Part shown: positions 52,227-63,917 of the stretch, in pieces | Layout of the letters: each line of letters begins with the position of its first letter | Numbering within the stretch: position 1 is the first letter of the stretch | From: Rhizobium sp. AAP43 | GTDB lineage: Bacteria > Pseudomonadota > Alphaproteobacteria > Rhizobiales > Rhizobiaceae | Assembly: GCF_001296045.1 (NCBI RefSeq) | Contig: NZ_LJHS01000005.1 | Coordinates: 124,001-188,000 of the forward strand | DNA length: 64,000 bases | Direction of reading: 5' to 3' | Position numbers and translations under genes: made by a program | The notes under the pieces: generated by a model | The model's database searches: none | The model's input: the letters and a program-made list of their open reading frames with translations, nothing else | Told to the model about the DNA's origin: nothing

Positions 52227-52261
52227 AATTTCTCACATCGATTGCTATAACATCGTGAATT
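52227..52261. promoter_or_regulatory. Possible LysR-binding region
   Basis: AATT-TC-TCAC and GTGAATT form an interrupted inverted repeat with an 18-bp AT-rich spacer, 22 bp before the LysR start. This is a typical place for an autoregulatory LysR site that also serves the divergent ureohydrolase gene (start at 52369). Confidence 0.35.
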
Positions 52262-52368
52262 GATTTTCCAAGTCCACTGCGGATTAATGCTCGCAATAAA
52301 GGCAAACGGGACGTGTGCTGAAAAAACATACGATGTTTTCGACATCGTTCATGAACTGGGAACGAGAT

Positions 52369-53424
52369 ATGACCTTCGACGAAAAGCGTCTGGCGGCGTT
52401 GCGCGAGAAATACGGAAACGACAAAGCCGGCGAGATCTTCGATCCGAAGTTCGCCAAAGTCGGCGAGAAGATCTTCTCGAACGGCACTCGGGCTGCCCCT
52501 TATGCCGGCGTGCCGACCTTCGTGTCTGCCCCTTATCGTCAGGTCGACCAGCGCAATCCTGACGTCAGCGATCTCGACGTCGCGATTGTCGGCGTGCCCA
52601 TGGATCTTGGTGTCACCAACCGGCCAGGCTCCCGCTTCGGGCCTCGCGCCTTGCGGGCGATCGATCGCATCGGTCCCTATAACCATGTGCTCGAATGCGC
52701 GCCGGTCTTCGATCTCAAGGTTGCCGATATCGGCGACGTGCCGTTTTCCAGCCGCTACCGGTTGGAGATGAGCCATGACGATATCGAGGCTTATCACACG
52801 AAGCTGGTGAGCCAGGGTGTGCTGCCGCTTTCTGTTGGTGGAGACCATTCGATCACCCATCCGATCATGAAGGCGATTGCCAAGACGCATGGCCCCGTCG
52901 GTATGATCCATATCGACGCCCATTGCGACACCGGCGGTGCCTTCGACCAGACGAAGTTCCACCACGGCGGCCCGTTCCGCAATGCGGTGCTCGACGGCGT
53001 GCTCGACCCTGTCCGGACGATCCAGATCGGCATTCGCGGGCCTGCCGAATATCTCTGGGAATTCTCCTACGAGTCCGGCATGACCGTCATTCATGCCGAG
53101 GAGATCAACGGTCTCGGCATTGCCGCCATCATCGAAAAGGCGAAGGCTGTGATCGGCGACGGCCCGACCTATCTCTCCTTCGATATCGACAGTCTCGATC
53201 CGAGCGTGGCCCCCGGCACGGGGACACCTGAAGTCGGTGGTCTGACCTCGCGGGAGGCATTGGAACTCATTCGCGGCTTCAAGGGTGTGAACCTTGTTGG
53301 CGGCGATGTGGTCGAGGTCGCGCCGCAATATGACGCGAACCACAACACGGCGCATGTCGGCGCACAAATCCTCTTCGAAATCCTCAGCCTGATGGTCTAC
53401 AGTCCAGCGATCAAGGCACGCTGA
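52369..53424 (+). CDS. Ureohydrolase, agmatinase-like
   Basis: A 351-residue member of the arginase/agmatinase family. All manganese-site motifs are present: GGDHS (His160), DAHCD (Asp183, His185, Asp187) and SFDIDSLDP (Asp272, Asp274). It hydrolyses a guanidino compound to urea plus amine. Agmatine is one option; 4-guanidinobutyrate, 3-guanidinopropionate or guanidine hydrolases share this fold. Residues 1-60 form a longer N-terminal segment than in E. coli SpeB. Start ATG 52369 follows GGGAACGAG by 7 bp. Confidence 0.9.
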   Translation: MTFDEKRLAALREKYGNDKAGEIFDPKFAKVGEKIFSNGTRAAPYAGVPTFVSAPYRQVDQRNPDVSDLDVAIVGVPMDLGVTNRPGSRFGPRALRAIDRIGPYNHVLECAPVFDLKVADIGDVPFSSRYRLEMSHDDIEAYHTKLVSQGVLPLSVGGDHSITHPIMKAIAKTHGPVGMIHIDAHCDTGGAFDQTKFHHGGPFRNAVLDGVLDPVRTIQIGIRGPAEYLWEFSYESGMTVIHAEEINGLGIAAIIEKAKAVIGDGPTYLSFDIDSLDPSVAPGTGTPEVGGLTSREALELIRGFKGVNLVGGDVVEVAPQYDANHNTAHVGAQILFEILSLMVYSPAIKAR

Positions 53425-53457
53425 GGAAACCCAAGGGGCCGGAATGACCGGCCTGGC

Positions 53458-53495
53458 ATCACAACAAGGGCGAAACGGCCCGATCACAACAAGGG
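53458..53495 (+). repeat. 13-bp direct repeat before the binding-protein gene
   Basis: ATCACAACAAGGG occurs at 53458-53470 and 53483-53495. The second copy provides AAGGG just upstream of the ATG at 53505. A short duplication or a duplicated ribosome-site region is the simplest reading. Confidence 0.75.
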
Positions 53496-53504
53496 AACAG
53501 GACC

Positions 53505-54593
53505 ATGAAAGACATTCTCTCCACTTCCATCAGCCGCCGCAGCGTGCTGGCCGGTTCGGTCGCCGCTGCCGGCGCGCTTGCCATGCCGTCGATCCTGCGC
53601 GCCCAGGACAAGTCGATCAAGATCGGCGTCTATGGCGGCTACTTCAAGGATTCGTTCGACAAGAATATCTTCCCTGAGTTCACCAAGTCGACCGGCATTG
53701 CCGTTGAGTCCATCGCCGAACCGACCGGTGAGGCCTGGCTCGTGCAGCTTGAGCAGGCCGCCAAGGCCGGTCAGGCGCCGGCCGACCTTTCGATGATGTC
53801 GCAGGTTGCGATGCTGAAGGGCCAGGCGACCGAACTCTGGGCGCCGATCGATATGGCGAAGATCAAGAACGCCTCGGGCCTGATCGACCGCTTCGTCAAC
53901 AAGTACCCGGATGGTCGCGTTGCCGGCGTCGGTGCCGTGGCCTGGTACATCACACTTGTCACCAATACCGATGTCTACAAGGAAGCACCAACCTCCTGGA
54001 ACGCGCTTTGGGATCCGGCGAATGAGGACAAGCTCGGCCTGCTGGCCCTGGTTTCCAACTCCTTCCTGCTGGAAGTGACGGCCAAGACCCACTTTGGCGG
54101 CACCAATGCGCTCGACACCGAAGAGGGTATCCTCAAGGTCCTGGAGAAACTTGCCGAAGTGAAGCCGAATGTCCGTCTCTGGTATCGTGATGAGGCGCAG
54201 TTCGAGCAGTCGCTGAAGTCGGGCGAAATTCCGATGGGTCAGTATTACCATGACGTTACGGGCCTTGCCGCTGCCGACGGCCAGCCGGTTCGTTCGACCT
54301 TCCCGAAGGAAGGCGGCATTCAGGATTCGGGTTGCTGGGCGCTGTCTCGCGCTTCGACCAAGTCTGAAGAAGCGCATGTGTTCATCGACTACATGTGCCA
54401 GCCGTCGATCCAGGCGACCCTGTCGCGCAAGGTCGGTACGGCGCCTACGGTTAAGCGCGAACTGCTTGATCTGACGGCGGAAGAATTCGCGTCCGTTTCC
54501 TCGGATATCGAGCCGATCACGCCGCGCTATGACCTCTACCAGACCAAGTCGGACTGGCTGAACCAGAAGTGGACCGAGTTGATCGTCGGTTGA
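53505..54593 (+). CDS. ABC transporter solute-binding protein, PotD-like, Tat-exported
   Basis: A 362-residue periplasmic binding protein of family 1 (spermidine/putrescine PotD type). It has a twin-arginine signal (SRRSVLAGSVAAAGALA) with cleavage near residue 30. It lies directly after the ureohydrolase and before the ATPase and permeases. The ligand is likely the compound the ureohydrolase cleaves or a related polyamine. Confidence 0.9.
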   Translation: MKDILSTSISRRSVLAGSVAAAGALAMPSILRAQDKSIKIGVYGGYFKDSFDKNIFPEFTKSTGIAVESIAEPTGEAWLVQLEQAAKAGQAPADLSMMSQVAMLKGQATELWAPIDMAKIKNASGLIDRFVNKYPDGRVAGVGAVAWYITLVTNTDVYKEAPTSWNALWDPANEDKLGLLALVSNSFLLEVTAKTHFGGTNALDTEEGILKVLEKLAEVKPNVRLWYRDEAQFEQSLKSGEIPMGQYYHDVTGLAAADGQPVRSTFPKEGGIQDSGCWALSRASTKSEEAHVFIDYMCQPSIQATLSRKVGTAPTVKRELLDLTAEEFASVSSDIEPITPRYDLYQTKSDWLNQKWTELIVG

Positions 54594-54600
54594 TCGTGAC

Positions 54601-54740
54601 GGGGCAGGGTCCTGCCCCTCATCCGCCTGCCGGCACCTTCTCCCCGCACGCGGGGAGAGGGAGATGAGCGGTTCGCTCTGCGCCTACTTCTCCTCTCCCC
54701 GCTTGCGGGGAGAGGGTAGGGCGAGGGGCAAAGCCCCGAC
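54601..54740. repeat. RIME-like palindromic intergenic element
   Basis: In the gap between binding-protein and ATPase genes lie several palindromes: GGGGCAGG/CCTGCCCC at 54601-54618, CTCCCCGC/GCGGGGAG at 54640-54657 and CCTCTCCCCGC/GCGGGGAGAGG at 54692-54715, with shared flanks (CACCTTCTCCCC and CTACTTCTCCTCTCC). This matches the design of rhizobial RIME elements. As RNA it folds strongly, and it could lower ATPase and permease levels relative to the binding protein. Confidence 0.75.
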
Positions 54741-54857
54741 TTAAAGCGCATGTCGCGCAGTGTATGACCGCATAGCGTTTGCAAGACAATTCGGGCGTGA
54801 AATGTTATCGCCGCGCCAAAGGGCTTCGAGCCTGCACCATTTGATTTCGGAGACATG

Positions 54858-55892
54858 ATGTCTGGCCTCGCCCTCAACTCTATCACCAAGCAGTTCGGTC
54901 CGTTCACGGCCGTCGACAAAGTGCAGCTCTCGGTGCCGCATGGCACTTTCGTCTGCCTGCTCGGCCCATCCGGCTGCGGCAAGACAACGTTGCTTCGAAT
55001 GATTGCCGGTCTCGACAGCCCGACAGGCGGCGCGATCGTGCTTGACGGGCAGGACATCACCCAGGTGCCGACGCACAAGCGTGAACTCGGCATGGTCTTC
55101 CAGTCGCTGGCGCTTTTTCCGCATCTGACCGTCGGCGAGAACATCGCCTATCCCTTGCGCATCCGTGGCATCGGTCGCGAGGAGCAGGTGAAGCGGGTGG
55201 ATGAGCTGCTCTCGATGATCCACCTGACCGGTTATGCAGACCGTCCCGTGCACAAGCTCTCCGGCGGCCAGCGCCAGCGCGTGGCGATTGCGCGGGCGCT
55301 TGCGATTTCGCCGAAACTCTTCCTGCTCGATGAGCCGCTGTCGGCGCTTGATGCCAAGCTGCGCGAGGCGATGCAGGTGGAGTTGCGCAAGCTGCAGCAG
55401 CAGCTTGGCATCACGACCATCGTCGTGACCCACGATCAGCGCGAGGCGATGACCATGGCCGATACGGTCGTCGTGATGAGCGGCGGCAAGATCCGCCAGG
55501 CGGCAAGCCCCATCGAGATCTATCGCAAGCCGGCCGACCGCTTCGTGGCCGACTTTATCGGCTCGACCAACCTCCTGCCGCTGACGGCGCAGGGCGGTTC
55601 CACGCTGGTTCTCGGCCAGACTGTCGCCGGCATATCGGCTCCATCCGGTTCGGCGCAGGCCAGCCTCTCGGTTCGGCCCGAGGACGTCAAGCTCGCAGCC
55701 CCCGGCGAAGGCCGGATCACCGGCAAGGTTACCTTCATCCGCGATCTCGGCGGTACGATCGAAACCTTCCTCGATGTATCCGGCACCGAAGTCGTCGCCG
55801 TCTCGACGCCACGCGAGCGGCCGGTCGTGACCGTCGGACAGGATGTCGGTATCGTCATCGATCCCGAAACCGCCGTGGTGCTGTCCGCATGA
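54858..55892 (+). CDS. ABC transporter ATP-binding protein, PotA-like
   Basis: A 344-residue importer ATPase: Walker A GPSGCGKTT near residue 38, LSGGQRQRVAIARAL signature, Walker B LFLLDEPLSALD and a C-terminal TOBE-type domain (LSVRPEDVKLAAPGEGRITGKVTF). It powers the Pot-type importer. Start ATG 54858 has GGAG upstream; ATG 54855 is possible. It is followed by permeases with 4-bp overlaps. Confidence 0.94.
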   Translation: MSGLALNSITKQFGPFTAVDKVQLSVPHGTFVCLLGPSGCGKTTLLRMIAGLDSPTGGAIVLDGQDITQVPTHKRELGMVFQSLALFPHLTVGENIAYPLRIRGIGREEQVKRVDELLSMIHLTGYADRPVHKLSGGQRQRVAIARALAISPKLFLLDEPLSALDAKLREAMQVELRKLQQQLGITTIVVTHDQREAMTMADTVVVMSGGKIRQAASPIEIYRKPADRFVADFIGSTNLLPLTAQGGSTLVLGQTVAGISAPSGSAQASLSVRPEDVKLAAPGEGRITGKVTFIRDLGGTIETFLDVSGTEVVAVSTPRERPVVTVGQDVGIVIDPETAVVLSA

Positions 55893-56743
55893 GACGCGAG
55901 CCCCCCAAAACCGCGCTCGACTATGCACCGCTCGCCTTTCCGGCGGGCATGCTGATCCTGTTCTTCGTCGTGCCTTTCGCGACGATGATCGCCGTCTCTT
56001 TCTTCAAGCGGGATCCGACCGGCTTCTATTCGCCGGATTTCGTCTTCGACAATTATGCCCGCTTCCTCAGCTTCTTCTTCGGTGGCGTGCTCGGCTTTTC
56101 GCTGATGCTGGCGATTGCGGTTGCCGTCGTCTGCGTGACGCTGGCGCTACCGTTTACCTATCTGCTGGCGCGCATGTCGCGCAAAGCGCAGGTGCTGTGG
56201 CTGGTCGCGCTCCTCTCCATCCTGTCGCTTTCGGAAGTCATTATTGGCTTTGCCTGGTCAACGCTGTTTTCGCGCACCGCCGGCATCACCAACCTGCTGG
56301 TCATGATCGGCCTCATGGAAAAGCCGGTGGCGCTGATGCCGAATTTCGGCGCGGTTCTGACCGGCATGGCCTATCAGGCGCTGCCCTACACGGTGCTCGT
56401 GCTTTATCCCGCGCTCGTTCGGCTTGACCCAACGCTAACGGAAGCCGCCCGCACGCTCGGCGCTTCGCCGATCAAGGCCTTCTTCACGGTGGTGGTCCCA
56501 GCGCTGCGCAATACGCTGATTGCCACGCTGATCATGGTGTTCATCTTTGCGCTTGGCTCTTATCTTCTGCCGCAGATCCTCGGTCGACCCTCGCACTGGA
56601 CGCTTTCGGTGCTGATTACCGACCAGGCGATCTACCAGTCCAACATGCCGTTCGCAGCGGCCATGGCCGTGTTCCTCGTGCTCGTTACGCTTGGCATGGT
56701 GGCGCTGACGCTGCTCATTGGTCGCAAGGGAGAGGCAGCATGA
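55889..56743 (+). CDS. ABC transporter permease, PotB-like
   Basis: A 284-residue permease with six membrane segments and the EAA motif (EAARTLGASPIKAFFTVVVPAL) that contacts the ATPase. The 4-bp overlaps with both neighbours show coupled translation. Forms the channel with the PotC-like protein. Confidence 0.93.
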   Translation: MRREPPKTALDYAPLAFPAGMLILFFVVPFATMIAVSFFKRDPTGFYSPDFVFDNYARFLSFFFGGVLGFSLMLAIAVAVVCVTLALPFTYLLARMSRKAQVLWLVALLSILSLSEVIIGFAWSTLFSRTAGITNLLVMIGLMEKPVALMPNFGAVLTGMAYQALPYTVLVLYPALVRLDPTLTEAARTLGASPIKAFFTVVVPALRNTLIATLIMVFIFALGSYLLPQILGRPSHWTLSVLITDQAIYQSNMPFAAAMAVFLVLVTLGMVALTLLIGRKGEAA

Positions 56744-57540
56744 ACAAGGCCCTGACCCGTCTCTACTTTACCCTGATCGGCATTTTCCTTGCTGCGCCCA
56801 TCGTGGTCGTCGCAGGGGTCTCGGTAAATGCCAAGCAGAGCCTGAACTTCCCGCCGCAGGGCTTTTCGCTCTCGTGGTACGGCGCGATCTTTACTGATCC
56901 CGGTTGGCGTGCCGCCTTCTTCGCCTCGGTCATCCTGGCGCTTTGCGCGGCCGCTCTGGCCGTTGCCATCGCCCTGCCGCTTGCCTGGTTCCTCTGGCGG
57001 CGGCATGCGCCCTGGGCGCAGGTGTTCCAGCTGCTTGGCATCGCACCCTTCACCCTGCCGCCCGTCATCACGGCGCTGGGCCTGCTCACCTTCTGGGCCG
57101 CGACCGGCTTTTATGGCCAGCCCTGGACAGCCGTTGTCAGCCACGCGATCTTCTTCGTCACGCTGCCTTTGGTGACGCTGTCGCTCGGCTTCTCGGCCAT
57201 CGATCGCTCGCTGGTCGAGGCGGCTGCGACCATGGGGGCCGACGACCGGACTATCTTCCGCACGGTCGTTTTGCCGCTGATCATGCCCTATCTCGTCTCC
57301 GGCTATGCCTTCGCCTTCGTACTCTCGCTCAACGAATACATCGTCGCCTACATGACGGTCGGTTTCGTGATGGAGACGCTGCCGATCAAGATCTTCAACG
57401 CCCTGCGCTACGGCTATACGCCGGTGATGGCGTCGGTGACGATCCTGTTCGTCGCTGTCGCGGCGACCGTCTTCGGGCTGGTGGCGCGCTTCGGCGATCT
57501 GCCGAAGCTGCTCGGGGCGAATGCCGACGACCGCAACTGA
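56740..57540 (+). CDS. ABC transporter permease, PotC-like
   Basis: A 266-residue permease with six membrane segments and the EAA loop (EAAATMGADDRTIFRTVVLPLI). Last gene of the ureohydrolase/importer operon. It is convergent with the GMC oxidoreductase gene, 9 bp apart. Confidence 0.93.
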   Translation: MNKALTRLYFTLIGIFLAAPIVVVAGVSVNAKQSLNFPPQGFSLSWYGAIFTDPGWRAAFFASVILALCAAALAVAIALPLAWFLWRRHAPWAQVFQLLGIAPFTLPPVITALGLLTFWAATGFYGQPWTAVVSHAIFFVTLPLVTLSLGFSAIDRSLVEAAATMGADDRTIFRTVVLPLIMPYLVSGYAFAFVLSLNEYIVAYMTVGFVMETLPIKIFNALRYGYTPVMASVTILFVAVAATVFGLVARFGDLPKLLGANADDRN

Positions 57541-57549
57541 TCTCAACGG

Positions 57550-59145
57550 TTAGCGGTGATCCTCCAGGATCATCGCTGACGCTTTTTCGCCAATCATCAG
57601 GGTTGGGGAATTGGTGTTGCCCGAGGTGATCGTCGGCATGACCGAGGCATCGGCAATGCGCAGGCCCTTCAAGGCGCGTAGCCGCAAACGCGGATCGACG
57701 ACGCTGTCCGGATCCGCCCCCATGCGGCAGGTGCCGACGGGGTGGAAGATCGTCGTGCCGATGTCGCCTGCGGCCGTTTCCAGCTCCGCATCGCTTTCGA
57801 GCGCTGGGCCGGGGCGATACTCCTCCGGCTGATAGCGGGCAAAGGCGGGCTGGGACGCGATGTGGCGGGTGAGGCGGATCGCGCGCACAGCCACGTCGCG
57901 GTCGCCAGGTGTCGAGAGATAGTTCGGCGCGATCTTCGGCTGGGCGGCGCAGTCCGGCCCCGCAATATGCACCGAGCCCCTGCTCTCGGGTCTCAGATTG
58001 CAGACACTCGCCGTCATCGCTGGGAAGGGGTGAACGGGGTCGCCGAACTTGTCGAGGGAGACCGGCTGAACGTGATATTCGAGATCGGCCGTCTCCTTGT
58101 CCGGGCCGGAACGGGTGAAGATGCCAAGTTGGCTCGGGGCCATGGACATGGGGCCAGAGCGGCGCAGCGCGTATTCCAGGCCGATCATTGCCTTGCCGTA
58201 GAGGCTCGACGCGCGCTCGTTAAGTGTTGGAACGCCCGTCACCTTGAAGACGAGGCGAAGTTGCAGGTGGTCCTGCAGGTTCTCGCCGACAGCGGGCACT
58301 TCACGGACGGTCTCGATCCCCGCCTGCTGCAAGACATCGCCGCGACCGATGCCGGAGAGTTCGAGGATCTGCGGCGAGCCGATGGCGCCGGCTGACAGCA
58401 CCACCTCGCGGCGGGCGGTAAAGTGTTTCAGCTCCCCGTCGTGATGCACTTCGGCGCCGGTTACGCGGTCGCCTTCGATGGTCAGCCGCTTCACATGGGC
58501 GCGCGTGAGGATCGTCAGGTTCTTCCGGTGACGGATCGGCTTCAGAAAGGCCTTCGCCGTGTTCCAGCGGATGCCGGAGCGCTGGTTGACCTCGAAGAAG
58601 CCGGAGCCTTCATTGTCGCCGTGGTTGAAGTCGTCGGTTTCCGGAATGCCGGCCTGTTTGGCCGCCTCGCGAAACGCTTCCAGCACATCCCAGCGAAGCC
58701 TGGCCTTTTCCACGCGCCATTCGCCGCCTGAACCATGCTTGTCGTCGGCACCCTTGTGGAAGTCTTCGGTCTTTTTGAAGAGCGGCAGCACGTCATCCCA
58801 GCCCCAGCCGTCGCAACCCATCTGGCGCCACTGGTCGTAGTCGCGCGCCTGGCCGCGCATGTAGATCATGCCGTTGATCGAGGAGCAGCCGCCCAGCACC
58901 TTGCCTCTGGGATAGCCGATGGCGCGACCGTTCAGGCCTGGCTCGGCCTCTGTCTTAAAACACCAGTCGGTGCGCGGATTGTTGATGCAGTACAGATAGC
59001 CGACCGGGATATGGATCCAGTGATAATTGTCGCTGCCACCGGCTTCCAGCAGCAGCACCCGCCGCGATGGATCGGCGGAGAGCCGGTTGGCCAGCAGGCA
59101 GCCGGCAGTGCCGGCGCCGATGACGATGTAATCGTAGGTCTCCAT
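57550..59145 (-). CDS. GMC family oxidoreductase (choline dehydrogenase-like)
   Basis: A 531-residue flavoenzyme: FAD motif VIGAGTAGCLLANRL at 8-22, GKVLGGCSSINGMIYMRG, VVLSAGAIGSPQILELSGIG and the C-terminal catalytic His region TIFHPVGTCRMG plus NTNSPTLMIGEKASAMI. It oxidises an alcohol; choline-like substrate is only one option. Start ATG 59145 after GGGGAGGAG. It lies 26 bp downstream of methylmalonyl-CoA mutase on the same strand, so the two may be co-transcribed. Confidence 0.9.
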   Translation of the reverse strand: METYDYIVIGAGTAGCLLANRLSADPSRRVLLLEAGGSDNYHWIHIPVGYLYCINNPRTDWCFKTEAEPGLNGRAIGYPRGKVLGGCSSINGMIYMRGQARDYDQWRQMGCDGWGWDDVLPLFKKTEDFHKGADDKHGSGGEWRVEKARLRWDVLEAFREAAKQAGIPETDDFNHGDNEGSGFFEVNQRSGIRWNTAKAFLKPIRHRKNLTILTRAHVKRLTIEGDRVTGAEVHHDGELKHFTARREVVLSAGAIGSPQILELSGIGRGDVLQQAGIETVREVPAVGENLQDHLQLRLVFKVTGVPTLNERASSLYGKAMIGLEYALRRSGPMSMAPSQLGIFTRSGPDKETADLEYHVQPVSLDKFGDPVHPFPAMTASVCNLRPESRGSVHIAGPDCAAQPKIAPNYLSTPGDRDVAVRAIRLTRHIASQPAFARYQPEEYRPGPALESDAELETAAGDIGTTIFHPVGTCRMGADPDSVVDPRLRLRALKGLRIADASVMPTITSGNTNSPTLMIGEKASAMILEDHR

Positions 59146-59171
59146 GCTCCTCCCCGAGCGCTGCCTGCGTC

Positions 59172-61307
59172 TCAACTGTTTCGCAGGCGCCCCTCCAGCA
59201 GGTCAAGCACAGAGCGCGCGGCATCCATGACATTGGTGCCGGGGCCGAAGACGGCGGAGGCGCCATGCTCGAGCAGGAAGTCGTAGTCCTGACGCGGAAT
59301 GACCCCGCCGACGACGACGATCACGTCATTCGCGCCCTTGGCCTTCAGTGCCTCGACGAGCTGCGGGGCGAGTGTCTTATGGCCTGCGGCGAGCGAGGAC
59401 ATGCCGACGACCTGCACCTTGTTTGCGACGGCCAGGTCTGCCGCCTCGTCCGGCGTCTGGAAGAGGGGGCCTGCCACGACATCGAAGCCGATATCGCCGA
59501 AGGCCGACGCAATCACCTTGGCACCGCGATCATGGCCATCCTGGCCGAGCTTGGCGATCAGGATGCGTGGCTTGGCGGCTGCCTTGCCGTAGTCCTTGAG
59601 GCGGGTCGTGAGCGTTTCCATTTCCGGATCGCCCTCGTAAGCCTTGCCGTAGATGTCATGCACGACTTCGGGGACAGCAACGTGATCGCCGAAGACGGCG
59701 CGCATGGCGTCCGAAATCTCGCCGACGGTCGCACGGGCGCGGGCCGCGTCGACGGCGGCTTCGAGAATGTTGCCCTGTCCGGTCTTGGCGACCTCGGTCA
59801 GCCGAGCGAGCGTTTCGCTGACCCGCTTCGGATCCCGCTGGCGGCGCGTCTGCTCGATGCGCTTGACCTGCGACAGACGAACGGCGGTGTTGTCGATTTC
59901 GAGGATGTCGATGGGTTCTTCGTTTTCCAGGCGGAACTTGTTGACCCCGACGATGACCTCCTCGCCCCGGTCGACGGCGGCCTGGCGGCGGGTGGCGGCT
60001 TCCTCGATCAGCCGCTTCGGCAGGCCGTCATCGACAGCCTTGGTCATGCCACCCAGGCTTTCGACCTCCTCGATCAGCGCCCAGGCTTTCTCCGCCAGTT
60101 CGTTGGTCAGGCTCTCAACATAATAGGAGCCGGCGAGCGGATCGACGACCTTGGTGACACCCGTCTCGTTCTGCAAGATGAGCTGGGTGTTGCGGGCGAT
60201 GCGGGCGGAGAATTCGGTCGGCAGGGCGATCGCCTCGTCGAAGGAATTGGTGTGCAGCGACTGCGTGCCGCCAAGGGCTGCCGACATGGCCTCAAAGGCG
60301 GTGCGGATGATGTTGTTGTAGGGGTCCTGTTCGGCCAGCGACACGCCCGATGTCTGGCAATGGGTGCGCAGCATCAGGGAGGACGCCTTCTTCGGCTCGA
60401 ATTCCTGCATGATGCGGGTCCAGAGCAGGCGGGCGGTGCGCAGTTTCGCGGCCTCCATGAAAAAGTTCATGCCGATGGCGAAGAAGAACGACAGCCGGCC
60501 GGCGAATTCATCGACATCCATGCCCTTGGCGATGGCCGCGCGGACATATTCGCGCCCGTCGGCTAGCGTGAAAGCGAGCTCCTGCACCAGCGTCGCGCCG
60601 GCCTCCTGCATGTGATAGCCGGAGATCGAGATCGAATTGAACTTCGGCATCTCCTTTGCCGTGTATTCGATGATGTCGGCGATGATCCGCATCGAGGGTT
60701 CGGGCGGATAGATGTAGGTGTTGCGGACCATGAACTCCTTGAGGATGTCGTTCTGGATGGTCCCGGACAGCTTGTCGCGCGATACCCCTTGCTCCTCACC
60801 CGTAACAATGAAGTTCGCCAGGATCGGGATGACCGCACCGTTCATGGTCATCGACACCGAGATATCCTGCAACGGAATGCCGTCGAACAGGATCTTCATG
60901 TCCTCGACACTGTCGATCGCCACACCCGCCTTGCCGACATCGCCCTCCACACGCGGGTGATCCGAGTCATAACCGCGATGGGTGGCAAGATCGAAGGCGA
61001 CGGATACGCCCTGCTGACCGGCGGCCAGCGCCTTGCGATAAAAGGCATTGCTCTCCTCCGCCGTCGAGAAGCCGGCATATTGCCGGATCGTCCACGGGCG
61101 GCCGGCATACATGGTGGCACGGGGGCCGCGTACGAAGGGGGCAAAGCCCGGCAGGCTGTCGAGATGGCCGATGCCGGCGATGTCGTCTGCCGTATACAGC
61201 GGCTTCACCGGAATGCCCTCCGGTGTCTGCCAGACAAGGCTGTCGGCGGGGCGCTTCAATTCCTTCTCGGCAAGCGCCTGCCAGTCGGCAATGGTTTTCT
61301 TGGTCAT
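59172..61307 (-). CDS. Methylmalonyl-CoA mutase
   Basis: A 711-residue B12-dependent mutase. The N-terminal catalytic TIM barrel has [23 protein letters not shown] and [19 protein letters not shown]; the C-terminal cobalamin-binding domain carries DGHDRG at 590-595 (D-x-H-x2-G). It isomerises methylmalonyl-CoA to succinyl-CoA. Full single-chain length, like the rhizobial BhbA/ScpA form. The propionyl-CoA carboxylase alpha gene lies upstream on the same strand, but an antitoxin gene and a repeat element separate them. Confidence 0.95.
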   Translation of the reverse strand: MTKKTIADWQALAEKELKRPADSLVWQTPEGIPVKPLYTADDIAGIGHLDSLPGFAPFVRGPRATMYAGRPWTIRQYAGFSTAEESNAFYRKALAAGQQGVSVAFDLATHRGYDSDHPRVEGDVGKAGVAIDSVEDMKILFDGIPLQDISVSMTMNGAVIPILANFIVTGEEQGVSRDKLSGTIQNDILKEFMVRNTYIYPPEPSMRIIADIIEYTAKEMPKFNSISISGYHMQEAGATLVQELAFTLADGREYVRAAIAKGMDVDEFAGRLSFFFAIGMNFFMEAAKLRTARLLWTRIMQEFEPKKASSLMLRTHCQTSGVSLAEQDPYNNIIRTAFEAMSAALGGTQSLHTNSFDEAIALPTEFSARIARNTQLILQNETGVTKVVDPLAGSYYVESLTNELAEKAWALIEEVESLGGMTKAVDDGLPKRLIEEAATRRQAAVDRGEEVIVGVNKFRLENEEPIDILEIDNTAVRLSQVKRIEQTRRQRDPKRVSETLARLTEVAKTGQGNILEAAVDAARARATVGEISDAMRAVFGDHVAVPEVVHDIYGKAYEGDPEMETLTTRLKDYGKAAAKPRILIAKLGQDGHDRGAKVIASAFGDIGFDVVAGPLFQTPDEAADLAVANKVQVVGMSSLAAGHKTLAPQLVEALKAKGANDVIVVVGGVIPRQDYDFLLEHGASAVFGPGTNVMDAARSVLDLLEGRLRNS

Positions 61308-61419
61308 CGATGCGATCCTTATCTGAAGGCTGCGCGGTTCGGCGGTTCGCCGAGGGAAGTCAGTTTGACGGGGTTTTCGGTCGGGGCTATTCTTGTGAGC
61401 CTAACCGGAGCGCCTTGCC

Positions 61420-61689
61420 ATGACCGTAAAAGCCTCTGTCTCGCTCTCGCCGCAGCAGGCAGAATTTGCCCGCAAGCTGGTCGAGGACGGCCACTTCCCG
61501 AGCCTCGCCGCTGTCGTCGAGCGAGGGCTTGATCTGGTGCGCGAAGAGACGGAGATGCGGGAGGAAGATCAGCAGGCGTTGCGTGCTCTCCTTCTGCGAC
61601 GCATGGAAGGTCCGTTTCTCTCGGAAGAAGAGAGCCGGGTGCAGATCGAAGAGATGATCGCGCGCAAGAAGGTCGAATATGGCTTGTGA
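61420..61689 (+). CDS. Orphan RHH antitoxin, ParD-like
   Basis: An 89-residue ribbon-helix-helix protein (KASVSLSPQQAEFARKLVEDGHFPSLAAVVERGLDLVREETEM) with an acidic C-terminal tail typical of ParD antitoxins, which neutralise ParE. No ParE follows: 4 bp after the stop a repeat element begins, and pccA lies on the opposite strand. It may be a solitary antitoxin or an RHH regulator. Confidence 0.75.
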   Translation: MTVKASVSLSPQQAEFARKLVEDGHFPSLAAVVERGLDLVREETEMREEDQQALRALLLRRMEGPFLSEEESRVQIEEMIARKKVEYGL

Positions 61690-61693
61690 TGGC

Positions 61694-61862
61694 GGTACCC
61701 CCCTCTGTCCTGCCGGACATCTCCCCCACAAGGGGGGAGAGCGGGGTGGGGCCGGCCTTTTGCCCCAAATGTAACTTCGAATCTGTGAGGCAGGCGGAAC
61801 GCGAGCGGCCACTCTCCCCCCTTGTGGGGGAGATGTCGGCGTAGCCGACAGAGGGGGGTACC
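61694..61862. repeat. 169-bp long inverted-repeat element
   Basis: The arms 61694-61741 and 61812-61862 are inverted copies of about 48-51 bp that differ by a small indel around CTGCCGG/GGCTACGCC. Both outer ends carry GGTACC. Each arm itself contains a palindrome (CTCCCCCACAAGGGGGGAG). The 70-bp centre has no recognisable gene. It has the design of a RIME-like or MITE-like intergenic element and would form a strong cruciform or RNA hairpin. Confidence 0.8.
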
Positions 61863-61887
61863 CCGACCGCAATTGCCGACGGCGTCC

Positions 61888-63912
<2,025 letters not shown>

Positions 63913-63917
63913 TGTTG

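Noticed and set aside
54601..54740. CRISPR-like repeats
   Set aside because: The repeats are palindromes with unequal spacing and no uniform spacers, so the region is a RIME-like element and not a CRISPR array.
61694..61862. Insertion sequence
   Set aside because: The inverted arms look like transposon ends, but the 70-bp centre has no transposase gene and no target-site duplication could be confirmed.
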